A DNA stretch of 64,000 nt, taken from contig OY855915.1 of NCBI GenBank assembly GCA_963693305.1, positions 14,231,840 through 14,295,839 on the forward strand, written 5' to 3'. The notes beneath the pieces are model-generated. The model made no database searches. It was not told the origin of the DNA and was given only the letters and a program-made list of their open reading frames with translations. The stretch is from Meandrina meandrites (Eukaryota > Cnidaria > Anthozoa > Scleractinia > Meandrinidae). The translations under genes and the position numbers were made by a program. Shown in pieces: positions 1 to 12,200 of this stretch (position 1 is its first letter; each line of letters begins with the position of its first letter).

Positions 1-1
1 T

Positions 2-1820
2 TTGGTTAAACAAGAAATCCTTAAGTTAAACAGCGTAAAAGTAAGTTTTGGGCTACAAGTAAAGTTTTCCATAGAAAAAAACGGTGAAACGCAACACATG
101 AAGCATTATTTTAAAGAAGAAGAACCGCATGTTTTCAACAGGCATGATAAAGAACTGATAGAACAAAAATATGATGAATTCATTGAAAGAATAAAGGGAG
201 AAATAGAAAACTGGTCTGTGAAGGGATCAGGATGGGAAGTGGAAAGGATAGAGACTGCGTACGTGAATGTCGCACGCTATCAGCCACTGCGCAGAGGAAC
301 TTATTTACCTCTTCCAGCCAATCTGGCAAAAAAGAAGGCAATAATCAACGTGAAAAACAGAGATAACGAATGTTTGAAGTGGGCACTCAGAGCCGCTTTA
401 TTTCCTCCACAAGATGGAAAGGACCCGCAAAGACCAAGCAAACATCCGGTTAACGATGGTATTAATTATGGGGGCATCGATTTCCCAACACCGGTAAAAC
501 AGATAGACAAGCGTGAAGCTCAAAACAAAAAACTGGCAATAAACGTATTTGGCTGGGAAAACAATTATATGATTGTGCACAGGATAAGCAGAAAAGAACC
601 GAATGTACCTAGGATAAAGCTGATGTTAATTGAGTCAGGGGAAATTCAGCACTATTGATACGTAAAAAGAGAAAGCGCTTTGCTGTTTGATAAGTCAATA
701 AATAGTAAAACTTTCTATTGCATGATGTGCTTAACTCGTTTCACAAGAGCGGAGTTGCTGGAGAACCACAAAAATTATTGCAATGGTGTGAACGGCAGGC
801 CGACAAGGATTAAGATGCCAGAAGAGGGGAAAACACCCTTTCTTTCCAAAATCGTCACAAACAGATAAAGATGCCATATGTGATATATGCGGACTTTGAG
901 GCTTTAGTGAAAAAGATTCCTGGCTGTGAGCGTGTGCCAGAGAGCAAGCAAAAAAGCTACACACACAAGACCGAATGGCATGAGGCATGCGGGCATTCTT
1001 ACATGGTTGTGAGAAGCGACCATGAAGTTTTAGGGTCCAAAGTTTACAGGGGTGAAAACGCGGTGAGAACGTTTTTAGGTGACATTCTGCAAGAAGAGGT
1101 GAAAATAAGAGAGAGTTTGGCCGCACCAAAGCCGATTGTGATGACGGCCGAAGAGGGGGAAAAATTCAAAAATGCAACTGATTGCCATATTTGTAACAAA
1201 AGTTTGATAAAAGACGAGTTCTTAGACTCTTTACCTGTTTTTAACATTGAAGAAGCCAGTGAAGAAGGCAGTGAAAAATGCAGTTATCGTGATCAATGGC
1301 ACAAAAAATGTTTTTACATGGCACAGAAAGAACAACAATGGGGATTCTTACTCTAAAAAGATTAACAGACAAAAAGGACCAGTTGGAAGCAAAATCACAG
1401 GAAAATTGTAAGTTCAAAAAGGGGATCTACCCTTACGAGTACATGGACTCATGGGGGAGATTTAGCGAAACAAGGCTTCCGGACAAAGAGAAGTCTTACA
1501 GCAAGCTGAACGACGAGCACATAACAGATGATGAGTACACGCACGCGTAGACTGTCTGCGAGACTTTCAAATGCAAAACGTCGGGCGATTTTCACGATCT
1601 TTACGTGAAAACGGATGTCGCCCTGCTGGCAGATGTTTTCGAGAACATCCGAAACCTGTGCCAAGAGCAGTACGGGTTAGATCCGGCGCATTATTACACG
1701 TCGCCAGGCCTCTCATGGGAGGCGCTCTTGAAAAAGACGGGGGTCGAGCTTGAGTTATTCACAGACCTTGAAATGCATCTCTTCGTGGAACGGGGAATCG
1801 GGGTGGAATCTCGATGGTGA
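2..1820 (+). pseudogene. Polinton/Maverick-type DNA polymerase B, decayed N-terminal and exonuclease part
   Basis: This is the amino-terminal half of a protein-primed family B DNA polymerase, the enzyme that copies Polinton elements; the gene enters from beyond the left edge. A zinc-finger-like CxxC..H....C block lies at 718-780, and the exonuclease I-type motif YADFEAL is at about 886-906. The frame is broken repeatedly: an in-frame TGA at 656-658, a one-base shift near 830, a shift near 1350, an in-frame TAG at 1548-1550 and a shift near 1800. Between the residues ENCKF and KKGIYPYEY (about 1405-1430) the protein seems to lack a long stretch that family members carry, so the later exonuclease motifs are probably deleted; this is a judgement from family knowledge. 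The palm domain follows at once in another frame. Polymerase identity is strong; the element is clearly inactive. Confidence 0.85.
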
Positions 1821-3265
1821 GCAAGAGATACGCGAAGGCAAACAACCCGCTGGTACCGGACTATGACCCCAGCAAACCGAATAGTTACATCATGTATCTC
1901 GACGCGAACAACCTCTATGGCTGGGCAATGAGCAAGCCACCCCCAAAAAGGGATTTTAAATGGAAACGTGTTATGCCAACGGAGGAAGACATCCTTAAGA
2001 AAAAAGAAAACGCAAGGAATGGATGGATTCTTGAAGTTGATCTTGAATATCCAGCAGAACTGCATGAAGAACACAACAGCTACCCCCTCGCGCCTGAGAA
2101 AAAGGTCGTGAAAAAGAAATGTATGTCGGACTACCAAAAGAGGTTGATGAAAGTGCTGGAGCTGAAACCCCCGGACAGCGAGAAGGTGCTGCTGACACTT
2201 GAGAACAAAAACAACTATGTCGTGCATTCAAGAAACTTGCAGTTTTATCTGAAGCAGGGCATGAAACTGACGCGCGTGCACAGGGTGTTGGAGTTCGAAC
2301 AAGAATGCTGGATGGAGCCGTACATCCGAATGAATACAGAATTCAGGAAAAAAGCAAAGAACGACTTTGAAAAGAACTTTTACAAGCTAATGAATAACTC
2401 AGTTTTCGGCAAAACCATGGAAAACCTGCGTAACCGTGTTGACATAAAAATAGCGCGCAGCAATGAGACAGACAAAATAAGGAAATTGGTTGCAAGCCCT
2501 TTGTACTCAAGGCATGTTATATTTTCAAATGACCTGGTCGGAATCGACATGCGCAAAAGCCGGCTGCTGCTCAACAAGCCTGTCTACACGGGGATGACTA
2601 TCCTTGACAACAGCAAGATCCTGATGTACGACTTTTTCTACAACCATCTGAAAAAGCAATACGGCCAAAGGTGCGAGCTCTTGTACACAGACACAGATAG
2701 CCTTCTGCTTGAAATCAAAACGGATGACGTCTACAAAGACATCAAATCAAACGAAAATCAATATGATACGAGTGACTACCCGAAGGAGCATCCACTCCAC
2801 TCAAACGCGAACAAAAAGGTCTTAGGCAAAACGAAAGACGAATGTGCCGGAACCCCCATAGCAGAGTGTGTTTGTCTGAGGCCGAAAATGTACTCTATCT
2901 TGAAGGCAGATGAAAAAAATATCAAAAAAGCAAAGAGTCTAAAAAAGAGCGTTGTCAAGAAACAAATAATGCATGAACAGTACAAGGAAACGCTTTTTGG
3001 TAAGCAGCAGTTATCGCATGGAATGAACATTCTTCGAAGCGAGGGGCATGAGATTTACGGCATGCATGTCATCAAAATTTCGCTTTCCCCATTTGATTCA
3101 AAGTGCTGGATAGCAGATGATGGGATCAATACAAATGCTTACGGGTACACAAGGCCTTTATTCACAAATACTGAAATCAAAGAAATAGAAGCTTTATTAA
3201 CAAATACTAAAATCAAAGAAATAGAAACTTTTGCAGAAGAAGCTCTAACAGAGATGCTGAAATGA
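1814..3265 (+). pseudogene. Polinton-type DNA polymerase B, palm/thumb part (open segment)
   Basis: This 483-codon open stretch carries the catalytic core of the same polymerase. Motif A appears as DANNLYGWAM at residues 30-39, motif B as KLMNNSVFGK at 191-200 and motif C as YTDTDS at 291-296, the last with both metal-binding aspartates. It is entered through a frame change from the upstream part, so no intact polymerase can be made. It stays open for 1.4 kb despite upstream damage, which suggests the decay is moderate rather than ancient, or that some upstream breaks are assembly errors. It ends 8 bp before the stop codon of the convergent integrase remnant. The ATG at 1814 is simply the first in the frame and is not a real start. 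Codon use here does not look different from the flanks. Confidence 0.9.
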
Positions 3266-3273
3266 AAGTAATG

Positions 3274-3849
3274 TTATAGTTGGTCGGGGGGTAATTGTGT
3301 GCTTGGAGGCACAACCAGCAGTTCTTCACGCACGAAGCCGCGCTTGGGCCCGTCGTGCAAATAGTAGAGAACGGGCTGATTTGATTTGGTAAAAGATCGT
3401 TCAATGTTGTAAACTTTCAAAGACCAGATTGGATCGTGGCTCTTTTGACGCCACCCTCAAGCTCGCCAGGTTGGTACAAATACCTAACATGCACGAGAGA
3501 GGGGAGCTTTTTTTCCCTTTGCCCAACGGGCTTCGAATAAGGTGTCGATGGCTTTGCAGAAACATTTTTTTCTTTGATGGCAACGGCGGGTTTCTGGCCG
3601 GTAAGGCTTGGCCACAACTTCAGGAGGCCTTTTTACCCACGCCGTGGACCGCTGGCCCTCGGGCAGGCGCATTTCAACGGCGTACTGGTGCCCGAACAAG
3701 CGCTCAGCCAGGGTGCGGTTGAAACGTTCAACAATGGCCTGGTCACGGTGAATGTCAACTCGCCCGCGACGAATGTACGTTTTGTGATTTTCCATTCCTT
3801 TTGTAACAGCGCCCATGAATTCGCGCCCAGGGTCAACCTGCAGCAGCAG
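3274..3849 (-). pseudogene. Polinton-type retroviral-like integrase, 3' part only
   Basis: The minus strand encodes the second half of an rve-fold integrase, the DDE enzyme that inserts Polintons. The motif VDPGREF near 3820-3840 supplies the second catalytic aspartate, and IVERFNRT near 3720-3740 supplies the glutamate, 34 residues later. Downstream, in two further frames, come a linker with the motif VRYLYQPGELEGG (about 3445-3485) and a chromo/SH3-like tail with VREELLVVPP, ending at a TAA at 3274-3276. At least two frameshifts separate these pieces. The first catalytic aspartate and everything before it are missing: homology stops at about 3849, where the tandem-repeat gene of the plus strand begins at 3851. 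This junction is therefore a deletion or recombination breakpoint. Convergence with the polymerase supports a single Polinton origin. Confidence 0.85.
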
Positions 3850-3850
3850 G

Positions 3851-6843
3851 GAACTAGCGGAAGACATCGATTATATTTTGAGTGATGATATCGGTACAAC
3901 TGAATCTAATGAACAAGTCTCCGAGGTTACAGTCTCACCCACGAAAATGACGCAGCGTCCCAAGAAATATTCCACAAAAGCACAAACGAACATGGATGAC
4001 GAAGAACTAGCAGAGGATATTGACTACATTTTAAACGATGATACTTCAGCTGAATCAAATGGAAAAATCCGCTCTGGTACGGATTCACCTACAAAGAAGA
4101 CACGGAATACAAAGAAAGATTTCATGAAAAAAGAACAAAAGGGCATGAATGACAAAGAACTCGCAGAGGATATCGACTGCACCTTTAAACAAGATGTCTT
4201 TCAACTGACTCAAATCAACAAAGCTCCTCTGCTACAGTTTCGTCCTTGATCAAACCACAGTGTCCCAAGAAATATCCTACAAGTAAAAAAGACGTTATGG
4301 ACGATCAGAAACTAGCGGAGGATATCGATTATGTTTTAAATGACGATGTCGGTATCAATGAACCAAATGAACAAATCTCCTTTGCTCAAGTGCCACCCAC
4401 GAAAAAGGCCAAGCGCGCCAAGAAACTTCCACTAAAGAACAAAAGAACGTAGATGTCAAGAAACTGGAAAAGGATATCAACTTCATTTTGAATGACGATA
4501 TCACTACAGCTGAATCAGATAGACAAATCTCCTCTGGTGCAGTTTCACCCACGAACAATGTGCAAAGTCTCAAGAGATCTTCCAAAAGAGGGAACATGCG
4601 CGTAAACGACAAGAAACTAACAAATGATGTGGACTTTGTTTTCAAACATGACATCCCTGCAGCTGAATCCAACAGTCAAATCGCATCTGGCAAAGTTCCG
4701 TCAAAGAAAATAGTTTTGTTTCAGGAAACGAACAAGACGAACGAAAAGTTGGAAATGGACATCCAGTGCATTCTTAAAGACGATACTGTTGAAGATGTTT
4801 CAAACGGAAAATTCTCATCGGGTCTTAGCGCACTTCCTCCTCCTGAAAAGAAGGGATTCACGCGGAAACACTGTAAGCGGGCAGATGATCAATTGGCGAA
4901 GGATATCCAGTATATTTTAAATGATGACGTCTTTACTGCTGATTCAAATGATGATGCATATTCTTCCAGTCCTGACAAAATACCAAGACCAAAGACCAGC
5001 AATCCAAAGCTTACCTCAGCAATGGATTTGGACAGGACCTTTGATCCTGTATCAGTAGCTTCTTCAAATCACGCAGATGATAAATTAGTACAGGATATCG
5101 AATATATTCTAAATGACGATCTTGTCGATGTCTCCTCGAATGGACCAGCTCTGTTGAGATCTGGAGCAGCACGGCGCCTCAAAAAACAATCTCTTCCGAC
5201 ACCAAAGCAAGCAGATGGCGAATTGTTAACTACTAACGAAAGGACTTTAAATGATGAAAATGTCCAGGGTGCCTCAAATGAACCGTTATCCTCGAGTCCT
5301 GGGGCGGCTCTACATCTCAGGAAGACAACCCCTACGCGGAAATCGAAGTATATACCAATGGTAGAAAAAGTGGCTGAAGAAACTGATTCAAAGGCGTCAA
5401 AAACTTCAACTAGCCAAGAGTTGCGACTGCAGAGAGATTTCGCGTCTAAATCGAGCACAGCAAAACATCAGAGAACACATTCGACGAGGACGAAAGAGGA
5501 CACGGAAGAAAGAGCATTGTCAAAGGATATCGATGAATATCTTAAAAGTAGACTTACATCCTGCTGAATCAGTTCCACCTATTGGTAGCTCATTACCACG
5601 ACGAAAGACTCGTCATCCAAAACCAACGTTAGCTACGAATATAAGCAAGACCCAAGGTTCTTTATCAGCAGCTTCTAGTTCTCGTGTAGTGCCACACCCA
5701 AAGCAGGATTTTAGTCCAAAACCAAGGCACGTAACGGAAGATGGCTCTATATAGTGTGTATCAAACGGACAAATCCTCTCGAGTGCTTGCGCAGCTCAGC
5801 GCACCAAAAAAGATTTCACAAAGAAATCAAAAGATATGTTAACCCTCGAAGACGTTGATTCGAGTATGCAAATCGATTCAAGCTCTTGGGCTGTGCCGCG
5901 GTCGCCAAAGGGTTCTTTTCGGAAACAAAGGCCTGCAAAGAACGTCGTGATAGGAAAAAAGTGCGACGATAATCTACAAGATACTGAAAAAGTGTCTTCA
6001 ATCGGATCAATCATGTCGAGTCCTGGTGTTAGTACTCGTTTGAGGATGAAGCGTCCCACAAGACAGCCCAAGGAAACAGAGGAGAGTAACTTGGACCAAA
6101 TTATCGACGAGATTTTGGACATTCCAACGGCTGACTCTAGTACTTCAGTGGAAAATCTTTCTGATGTTGGAGTAAGTTTAAGACAAAGTAATTCTACAAG
6201 GCAGCCCAAGCAGTCCAAGCATACAGAGGAAGGTAACTTGGAAGAAGCTATCAACGACATTTTAGAAATTCCAACACTTGACAGTGACAGCAAAGCAACA
6301 GTGAAGCTTAGCACTGTGAATAAAGAACGGAAGACAAAGTCGAGAAAGAAAGTGGACACGTGTGAATCACGTGGTATAGATACTCAGCAGCCTACTGCAC
6401 AGACACTTGCTGATAGAAGTGTCCCAAATGTTGAAATCCCGGATGCTAAGGCTAGTTCCTCTAGTATTGAAACTAAGAATTACGACAGTGGAGACACCAT
6501 GCGACCAATGACGGCAGGATCTTCAAGAATAACGTCTAAGGGATGTTCTGCTTCTCCTGATACAGTTAAGCCTCCATCTACCGACACAACAAGACAACAG
6601 CTCTCCAAAAGAAAACAAACACTGCCAGCTATCCTCAAGGACGAAAGTATTTGTGCGAAAACCGCGCATGAGAGCTTCCAGAGAAATTAGACGGACGGAC
6701 GTTTGGAGAGGATGGCAAAACAAAACAAACCCGCTGTCCCTTTGACTGGCTTAAACAGCCATAGAACCACTTCTGGAATTTTTTACGAATCTGACGAAGT
6801 TGAGCTAATGAAGGAGATCGGGAGAGAGTCTCGAAGGCACTGA
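3851..6843 (+). pseudogene. Decayed gene for a large acidic/basic tandem-repeat protein, unrecognised
   Basis: I do not recognise this family. The translation is built of units with a core like ELAEDIDYILNDD, followed by AESN, ISSG, SPTKK and a lysine-rich linker. Core blocks begin at 3851, 4004, 4157, 4309, 4461, 4614, 4746, 4890 and 5082; the first six are spaced 153 or 152 bp, i.e. 51 residues. Later units are more diverged (cores like NLDQIIDEILDIP near 6090 and NLEEAINDILEIP near 6240). Breaks: shifts near 4200, 4425 and 5545, and in-frame TAGs at 5752-5754 and 6688-6690. After the second TAG the frame stays open to a TGA at 6841-6843, including ESDEVELMKEIG. The charge pattern suggests a nuclear or chromatin protein, but that is a guess. 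The 5' end is lost at the integrase breakpoint. No transposase-like motif is seen. Confidence 0.6.
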
Positions 6844-8053
6844 ATAACTTTATTGATATCTATAATAATCTTACTAAATTTATTATATTTTTGTGGAAAT
6901 ACTTTTTACATGGTTAGAGATTTTGATGCCTTTTTTAAATATTTCATTTATTTTTATGCAATCTTAAGTTCTAACAAACAAAGACAAACTTAACAATATC
7001 AACACTTCGATTTACGTATTTTAATAACCATTTCATTTCTGCCGGTATTACTATTTTTGTTTAGAAAAGGTTGTTACAGAGGTACGTAAGAATTTTTTTT
7101 ACTTTTTCCAGTTTACATTTTTTGTTACTGCGATATTTTAAGATAATTTATCTTACTGCAGTGCTGGCGAGTAAACACTTAATTTATGACAATCCCCAAG
7201 TCGTTTAGATCTTTGGATCAGTCTCAGAGGAACGGAGAAGAGTTTTGGTGTGAAACAACTTTTAGCGTCATCCTTCGATCCTAAAATCCTAATTCCTAAG
7301 CCTCCCCTCCCTTGGTGGTTTTCATCCGAAGTCTTCTCAAACTCATTAATAATTCATCAAGTTAAAACATAGAAAATCATAACCGTGAAGGATTTTATTT
7401 CTCCGTTTACTTATTAGATTTTTGTTTTAATTGAGAAGATATATCAAACACTCGAGACAGTGCTTCATCGGCTCTCCAAACACCTCGAATTTCGCTGTGG
7501 GTCGTGTTTTCACTCCCTTCTCGGTGCTTGGATATCCCAATGAAACACTGTCTCTAAAATCTAAAATCTAATCTTTTTATTTACTCTAGACATAAAGAGC
7601 ATAAACCTCAAAGAAATTTTTGGCATCGATTAAATGCTTTGTTTAGGGGATAAAGGATTCTGAAATTTGTGGAGTCCCGATTTTTTTCAGGCTGATGAGA
7701 ACCACCGATACTCCTTAAATTTCCCCTTATCGTTCAATCCCAATTTGACCCTCCAAACAAATTTGTAAGTCACCCCAATTCCCCATTGCACGTGCCCCCG
7801 TCCCCCAATATTCCCCTTATTGCGAAAACACCCCTTTGTAATCCCGAGACTTGCGCGAATTTGGCGATAGCTCGCTTGCACTGCAGCTTGTACGTGTATG
7901 GTGCAAAATCTAGTCGGTATCTACATGTAAGCAGTGAAAGATTGTATTTTTTTTAAGTTTGATTTATTTTTGTTTCCTCCATAACAACCTATTCTGTGAA
8001 TTGTGTTTATTGCGTTAAAGTCAGCTCTCGATATTAAGAACTTATGAATAACC
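6844..8053. other. AT-rich non-coding stretch
   Basis: I find no convincing gene here. It holds the 3' flank of the repeat-protein gene, with scattered AT-rich runs but no clear AATAAA near the stop, and one foldback element at about 7449-7560. Confidence 0.5.
7449..7560. mobile_element. Small foldback (MITE-like) element
   Basis: The outer ends form an imperfect inverted repeat: GAGACAGTGCTTCATCGG at the left and, on the other strand, GAGACAGTGTTTCATTGG at the right. The inner parts also partly pair (CCAAACACCTCGAA against CCAAGCACCGAGAA). The whole is about 110 bp with no coding capacity. I infer a non-autonomous DNA-transposon derivative; the superfamily is unknown. Confidence 0.55.
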
Positions 8054-8057
8054 CTAT

Positions 8058-8132
<75 letters not shown>

Positions 8133-8134
8133 TC
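8054..8134. repeat. (TTTA)n microsatellite
   Basis: About 20 uninterrupted copies of TTTA. Confidence 0.97.
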
Positions 8135-8747
8135 ATATTGCGAATTGTTTCTCTAATTACCGTTCTTCCCGAGTACTTCGATCTTCCAGCAAGAAACAAC
8201 ATTCAATCTTAAAATCTATGGTGGAGGATAATTTGAAGTAACTGCCCCTCTTTAAAAAAATTTCTACCAGATGACAAATGAAACTGCGATTCTGTAAACC
8301 TTTTTATAATAATATTGAAAACATTTCTCTTCAAGCAAGTCTGTGGTTAACTCAACATAAATTTGATTTCAATTCTAGTGATTTTATATTTTCAGTGTTT
8401 TAAGTACCTCATCCACTTATTTCGCGAGTTTTTCGAGTTTTTACGGACATCAATAGCAAAAGACGTACATCGAGTAAAAAAACTGTAAATGATTAATCTT
8501 TTTTATTAAATATGGTCGCATTCACGAGGAGTGAGATTTGTCTTCTGGGTTTGATTCGTGTAGTTATAATGGCGGCTTGTCTTGATTCAACTTGCGTGCG
8601 CCAAAACTTTGTGAGCAAGATTTCAGGCGATTTGATGTTGTAGGGACATAAATAGACTGTCCTAGGATGGCAGGGATCGCCTGGGTTTATTGTCCTCCAA
8701 AATCCTGCAGAATCAAATGAGTTTTAAAGAAGAATTTCAGAGCGATT
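8135..8747. other. AT-rich non-coding stretch
   Basis: I see no gene, RNA or repeat family here. Confidence 0.4.
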
Positions 8748-8925
8748 TTTCTTGGTTGCCTAAAATGGTTAGTGCGCTGGACTCCGGATCGAGCGGTCCG
8801 GGTTCGAGCCCTGGGTGGGTCACTGCCTTTATTGTTAAGCAAGACACTTTTCTATCACAGTGCCTCTCTCCATCCAGTTGTGTGAATGGATACCGACGAA
8901 TACCGAATACCGAAGGTAAAGTAAA
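8748..8925 (+). mobile_element. tRNA-derived SINE
   Basis: The head reads like a tRNA with an A-box-like part (ATGGTTAGTGCGCTGG near 8766) and a clear B box (GGTTCGAGCCC near 8809). A tRNA-unrelated body follows, with a segment on trailing 8840-8920 (TGCCTCTCTCCATCC) of a kind also seen in the SINE-like unit near 49670. The head does not fold into a complete tRNA, so a SINE is preferred over a tRNA gene. Confidence 0.6.
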
Positions 8926-9248
8926 ACATAAACTTGCCACAGTTAAGCACGTTCAAACACGTGCATCGTTTGGGAGCGCTGGTTTCTTGCCCAAAATTTC
9001 TGCAAACGACTATTAGATTCCAACTTTTGATAAAATTCGACGAGAATTTTCAAAAGAAAAAGAGAATGGCGGTTCGTTTTCCTAGGAGCCAGAACTATTT
9101 TAGCAAAAACTTTTTCAGCCCAAATTTATCCGATTTGATCATCCCAGCGTGTAAAAGAGACATCTACATCTACATCTACATTTAATTTGGTCGGTAAAAA
9201 TCTACAGATATCACACCAACCGTTAAAAACTAAAATGAATGTTAAAAA

Positions 9249-9283
<35 letters not shown>

Positions 9284-9297
9284 AATAAAATAAAATA

Positions 9298-12200
9298 TTA
9301 AAAACTATTAACTAACTTAGATTTAAAACTATTTACAGAGGTTATATTTACAATATCATCTGGAAGGGAGTTCCATTCACGGATTGTTCTTGGAAAAAAT
9401 GAAAACTTAAAAACATCTTTCTTTGATCTTGGAACTAAAAATTTAAAATCGTGGCTCCCACGGGTTCTTCTTTCATAATTTGGTTTCAGATGGGCTGTTA
9501 CTGAGAAATCGGTAAGGTTGTGGGAGAGTTTATACATAAAGGATAGTCTGGCGATTTTTCGTCTCGTGGCTAGGGTTTCCCAATTAAGTTCCTGAAGCAT
9601 ATCTGTTACGCTTGCATAGGGGTTGTAGTTGCCCGCGCAGAATCGCGCTGCCTTTCTCTGAACTCTTTCCAGCTTTTGAATATCCTTCTCGTAGTGGGGA
9701 TCCCATGCGGCACTTGCATATTCGAGGGTAGGTCGGACTAAAGTCTTGTACGCCGTTTCTCTTACCGATCTTGGACAGTTATGTAAGTTTCGCCGCACAA
9801 CGCCAAGTACTTGAGATGCTTTGCTTGAGACTGTCGATACGTGTTGATCCCATTTCAGTTTACTTGTTAACGTAATTCCTAGATAGGTGATGTCGTCAAC
9901 TTGTTCTAGTTCGACTCCGCAAAATGTGTATTTCTTTACAGGTGGAGATCTTTTATTTGAAATACACAATATCTTGCATTTTGATGGATTGAATTGCATT
10001 TGCCACTGGTTTTGCCATTGTTCTAGTTTCTGTAGGTCGTCTTGTAGGTGGTCACAATCTGTATCATTTGCAATGACACCATACAGTAGAGCGTCATCTG
10101 CGAATAGCTTAACGGAGGACTGAAGATTATCAGGAAGATCGTTAATATATAATAAGAACAACAACGGGCCAAGCACAGTTCCTTGGGGAACTCCAGACGT
10201 CACAGGAGAAGATCTTGAAGATTTTCCTTCGCAGACGACGGACTGGGTACGTTGAGTAAGGAAGGATTCAAGCCAGCGGAGTAATTTGCCTTGGATTCCA
10301 TAATATTGTAATTTTGCTAGGAGTCGCCGGTGGGGAACCTTATCGAAGGCCTTTGCGAAATCCAGTACCACGGCATGCACGGATTTATCATTGTCGAGTG
10401 AGTTGGCCAAGTCATGTATTGTTAAAATGAGTTGGGATTCGGTTGATCTTTTGGCCCTAAATCCGTGTTGGCAGTCTGTAAGGATATCATTCACTTGCAG
10501 ATGTTTCATCACGTGGCTATGGATTATGTGTTCAAGTATTTTGGATGCGATACAAGTTAAGGAAATTGGCCTGTAGTTTGCAGGGTCTGACTTTTTGCCT
10601 TTCTTAAAAACTGCGCAAACATTGGCACATCTCCATTTCAATGGAACATTTCCAGTGTTAATAGAGTCTTGATAGATGTCAGTTAAGATAGGTGAAATCT
10701 CTTGTGCGTACTCTTTAAGAAACCAAGAAGGAATATTATCCGGGCCTCAAGCTTTATTGGTTTTCAGTGAGGTTAGCTGCTTGGTGACACCAGTGATGGT
10801 GATTACAAGAGGGCTTATGCTTGGCTTTGGTTCATTTCCTACGCTTGGGGGGTCTAAGTCGGATTCGTCAGTAAAAACAGAGGAAAATTGTTTGTTCAAA
10901 ATTTCCGCTCTGATCTCTCTGTCACTGAATATTTTGCCTTCGCACTCGAGGTCAGCTACGCCATGGTCTTCTTTCTTCAGTTGTTTTACATAAGACCAGA
11001 AGCGTTTTGGATTTTCTTCGATAGCTTCACCGAGAAAGTCTGACACGTAACTGTCTCTGGCGGTTTTCAGGCTTTGGTGCATGCGTTTCCTGGCGGCACG
11101 AAACTGATGCCAGTGTGATGGATTTCCTGATCTTTTAGCTTTGTTGTATAGCCTCTGTTTGGCCCTCGACTGCCGTCTCAACGAGCGGTTAAACCAGGGT
11201 AGGTTATAGCGTGAGCTGGACATCTTGTGTGGAATGTGAGCATCCATAATGCGATGTACGCCGAATTCAAGTTCGTTCCACTTTTCATCCACTGTTTTGC
11301 TTTCGTTATTCAAATTAACATCGTTGGCCAATTTCTTTAACTCTTCCTTGATTCGGTCGGTATCAGCCTTCTTTCTGAAGTAAATCTTGCGTTTGACATT
11401 CTTTCTCTTCTTACAGGTTGTGTTCACAGTGAAGAGGACAATGTCGTGGTCGCTTATCCCTGGTACAACTTGGACATCTCTCACTATATTCTTATTATTT
11501 GATAAAACAAGGTCTAAAATATTCTGTGCTTCACCCTGCCGTCTTGTAGGTTCATGAACAAGCTGGGAAAAATCGTGGTCATCAATTATTTCGACCAATC
11601 TGTTTGAGACATCCGGATTTTGCCAGTCGATATCAGGCGCATTGAAGTCTCCTGCGATAATGACATTGTCTTTGTGGATGTTGTCACCAATCTTTAGAAG
11701 TGAAGCTTCTAGTTCCTCCAGACTTTTCATGTCGGATGCGTTCGGCCGATAATATGATCCAAAAAGTATGCATTTAGATTTCTTTCCAGAAAGTTGACAT
11801 TGAGTCCAGATAATTTCACAGTCAGAATTTAAATCATCACGATGTGTAATTATAATATCTTTTTTCACCGCTTGAAAGACTCCGCCGCCCCGACTGTTTG
11901 TAATTCTATCTTTCCTGAAGACGTTGTAATTGTCTGGGAATATTTCGTTGTTTCCGATATCTGGGGTAAGCCAGGATTCATTTCCCAATATAATATCAGG
12001 TTTGTGTTCATGTATAACCGCTGCAATGTCAGCCACTTTGTTCATCACGCTGCGGCAGTTAATCGACAAACATTTCATATTGTTCCGCTTGGGTTGCCTT
12101 TGTTTACTTCTTGTAGGACCGCCGTGTCGATCTTGATTTAAATTTCCCGGCAAATTTAGACATTCGCTCGCGAGAAGGGGGTCGAAGAAGTTCTCAGAGT

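Noticed and set aside
3815..3885. Plus-strand frame starting inside the integrase region as the real start of the repeat protein
   Set aside because: The first residues are antisense of the integrase; the repeat homology starts only at 3851.
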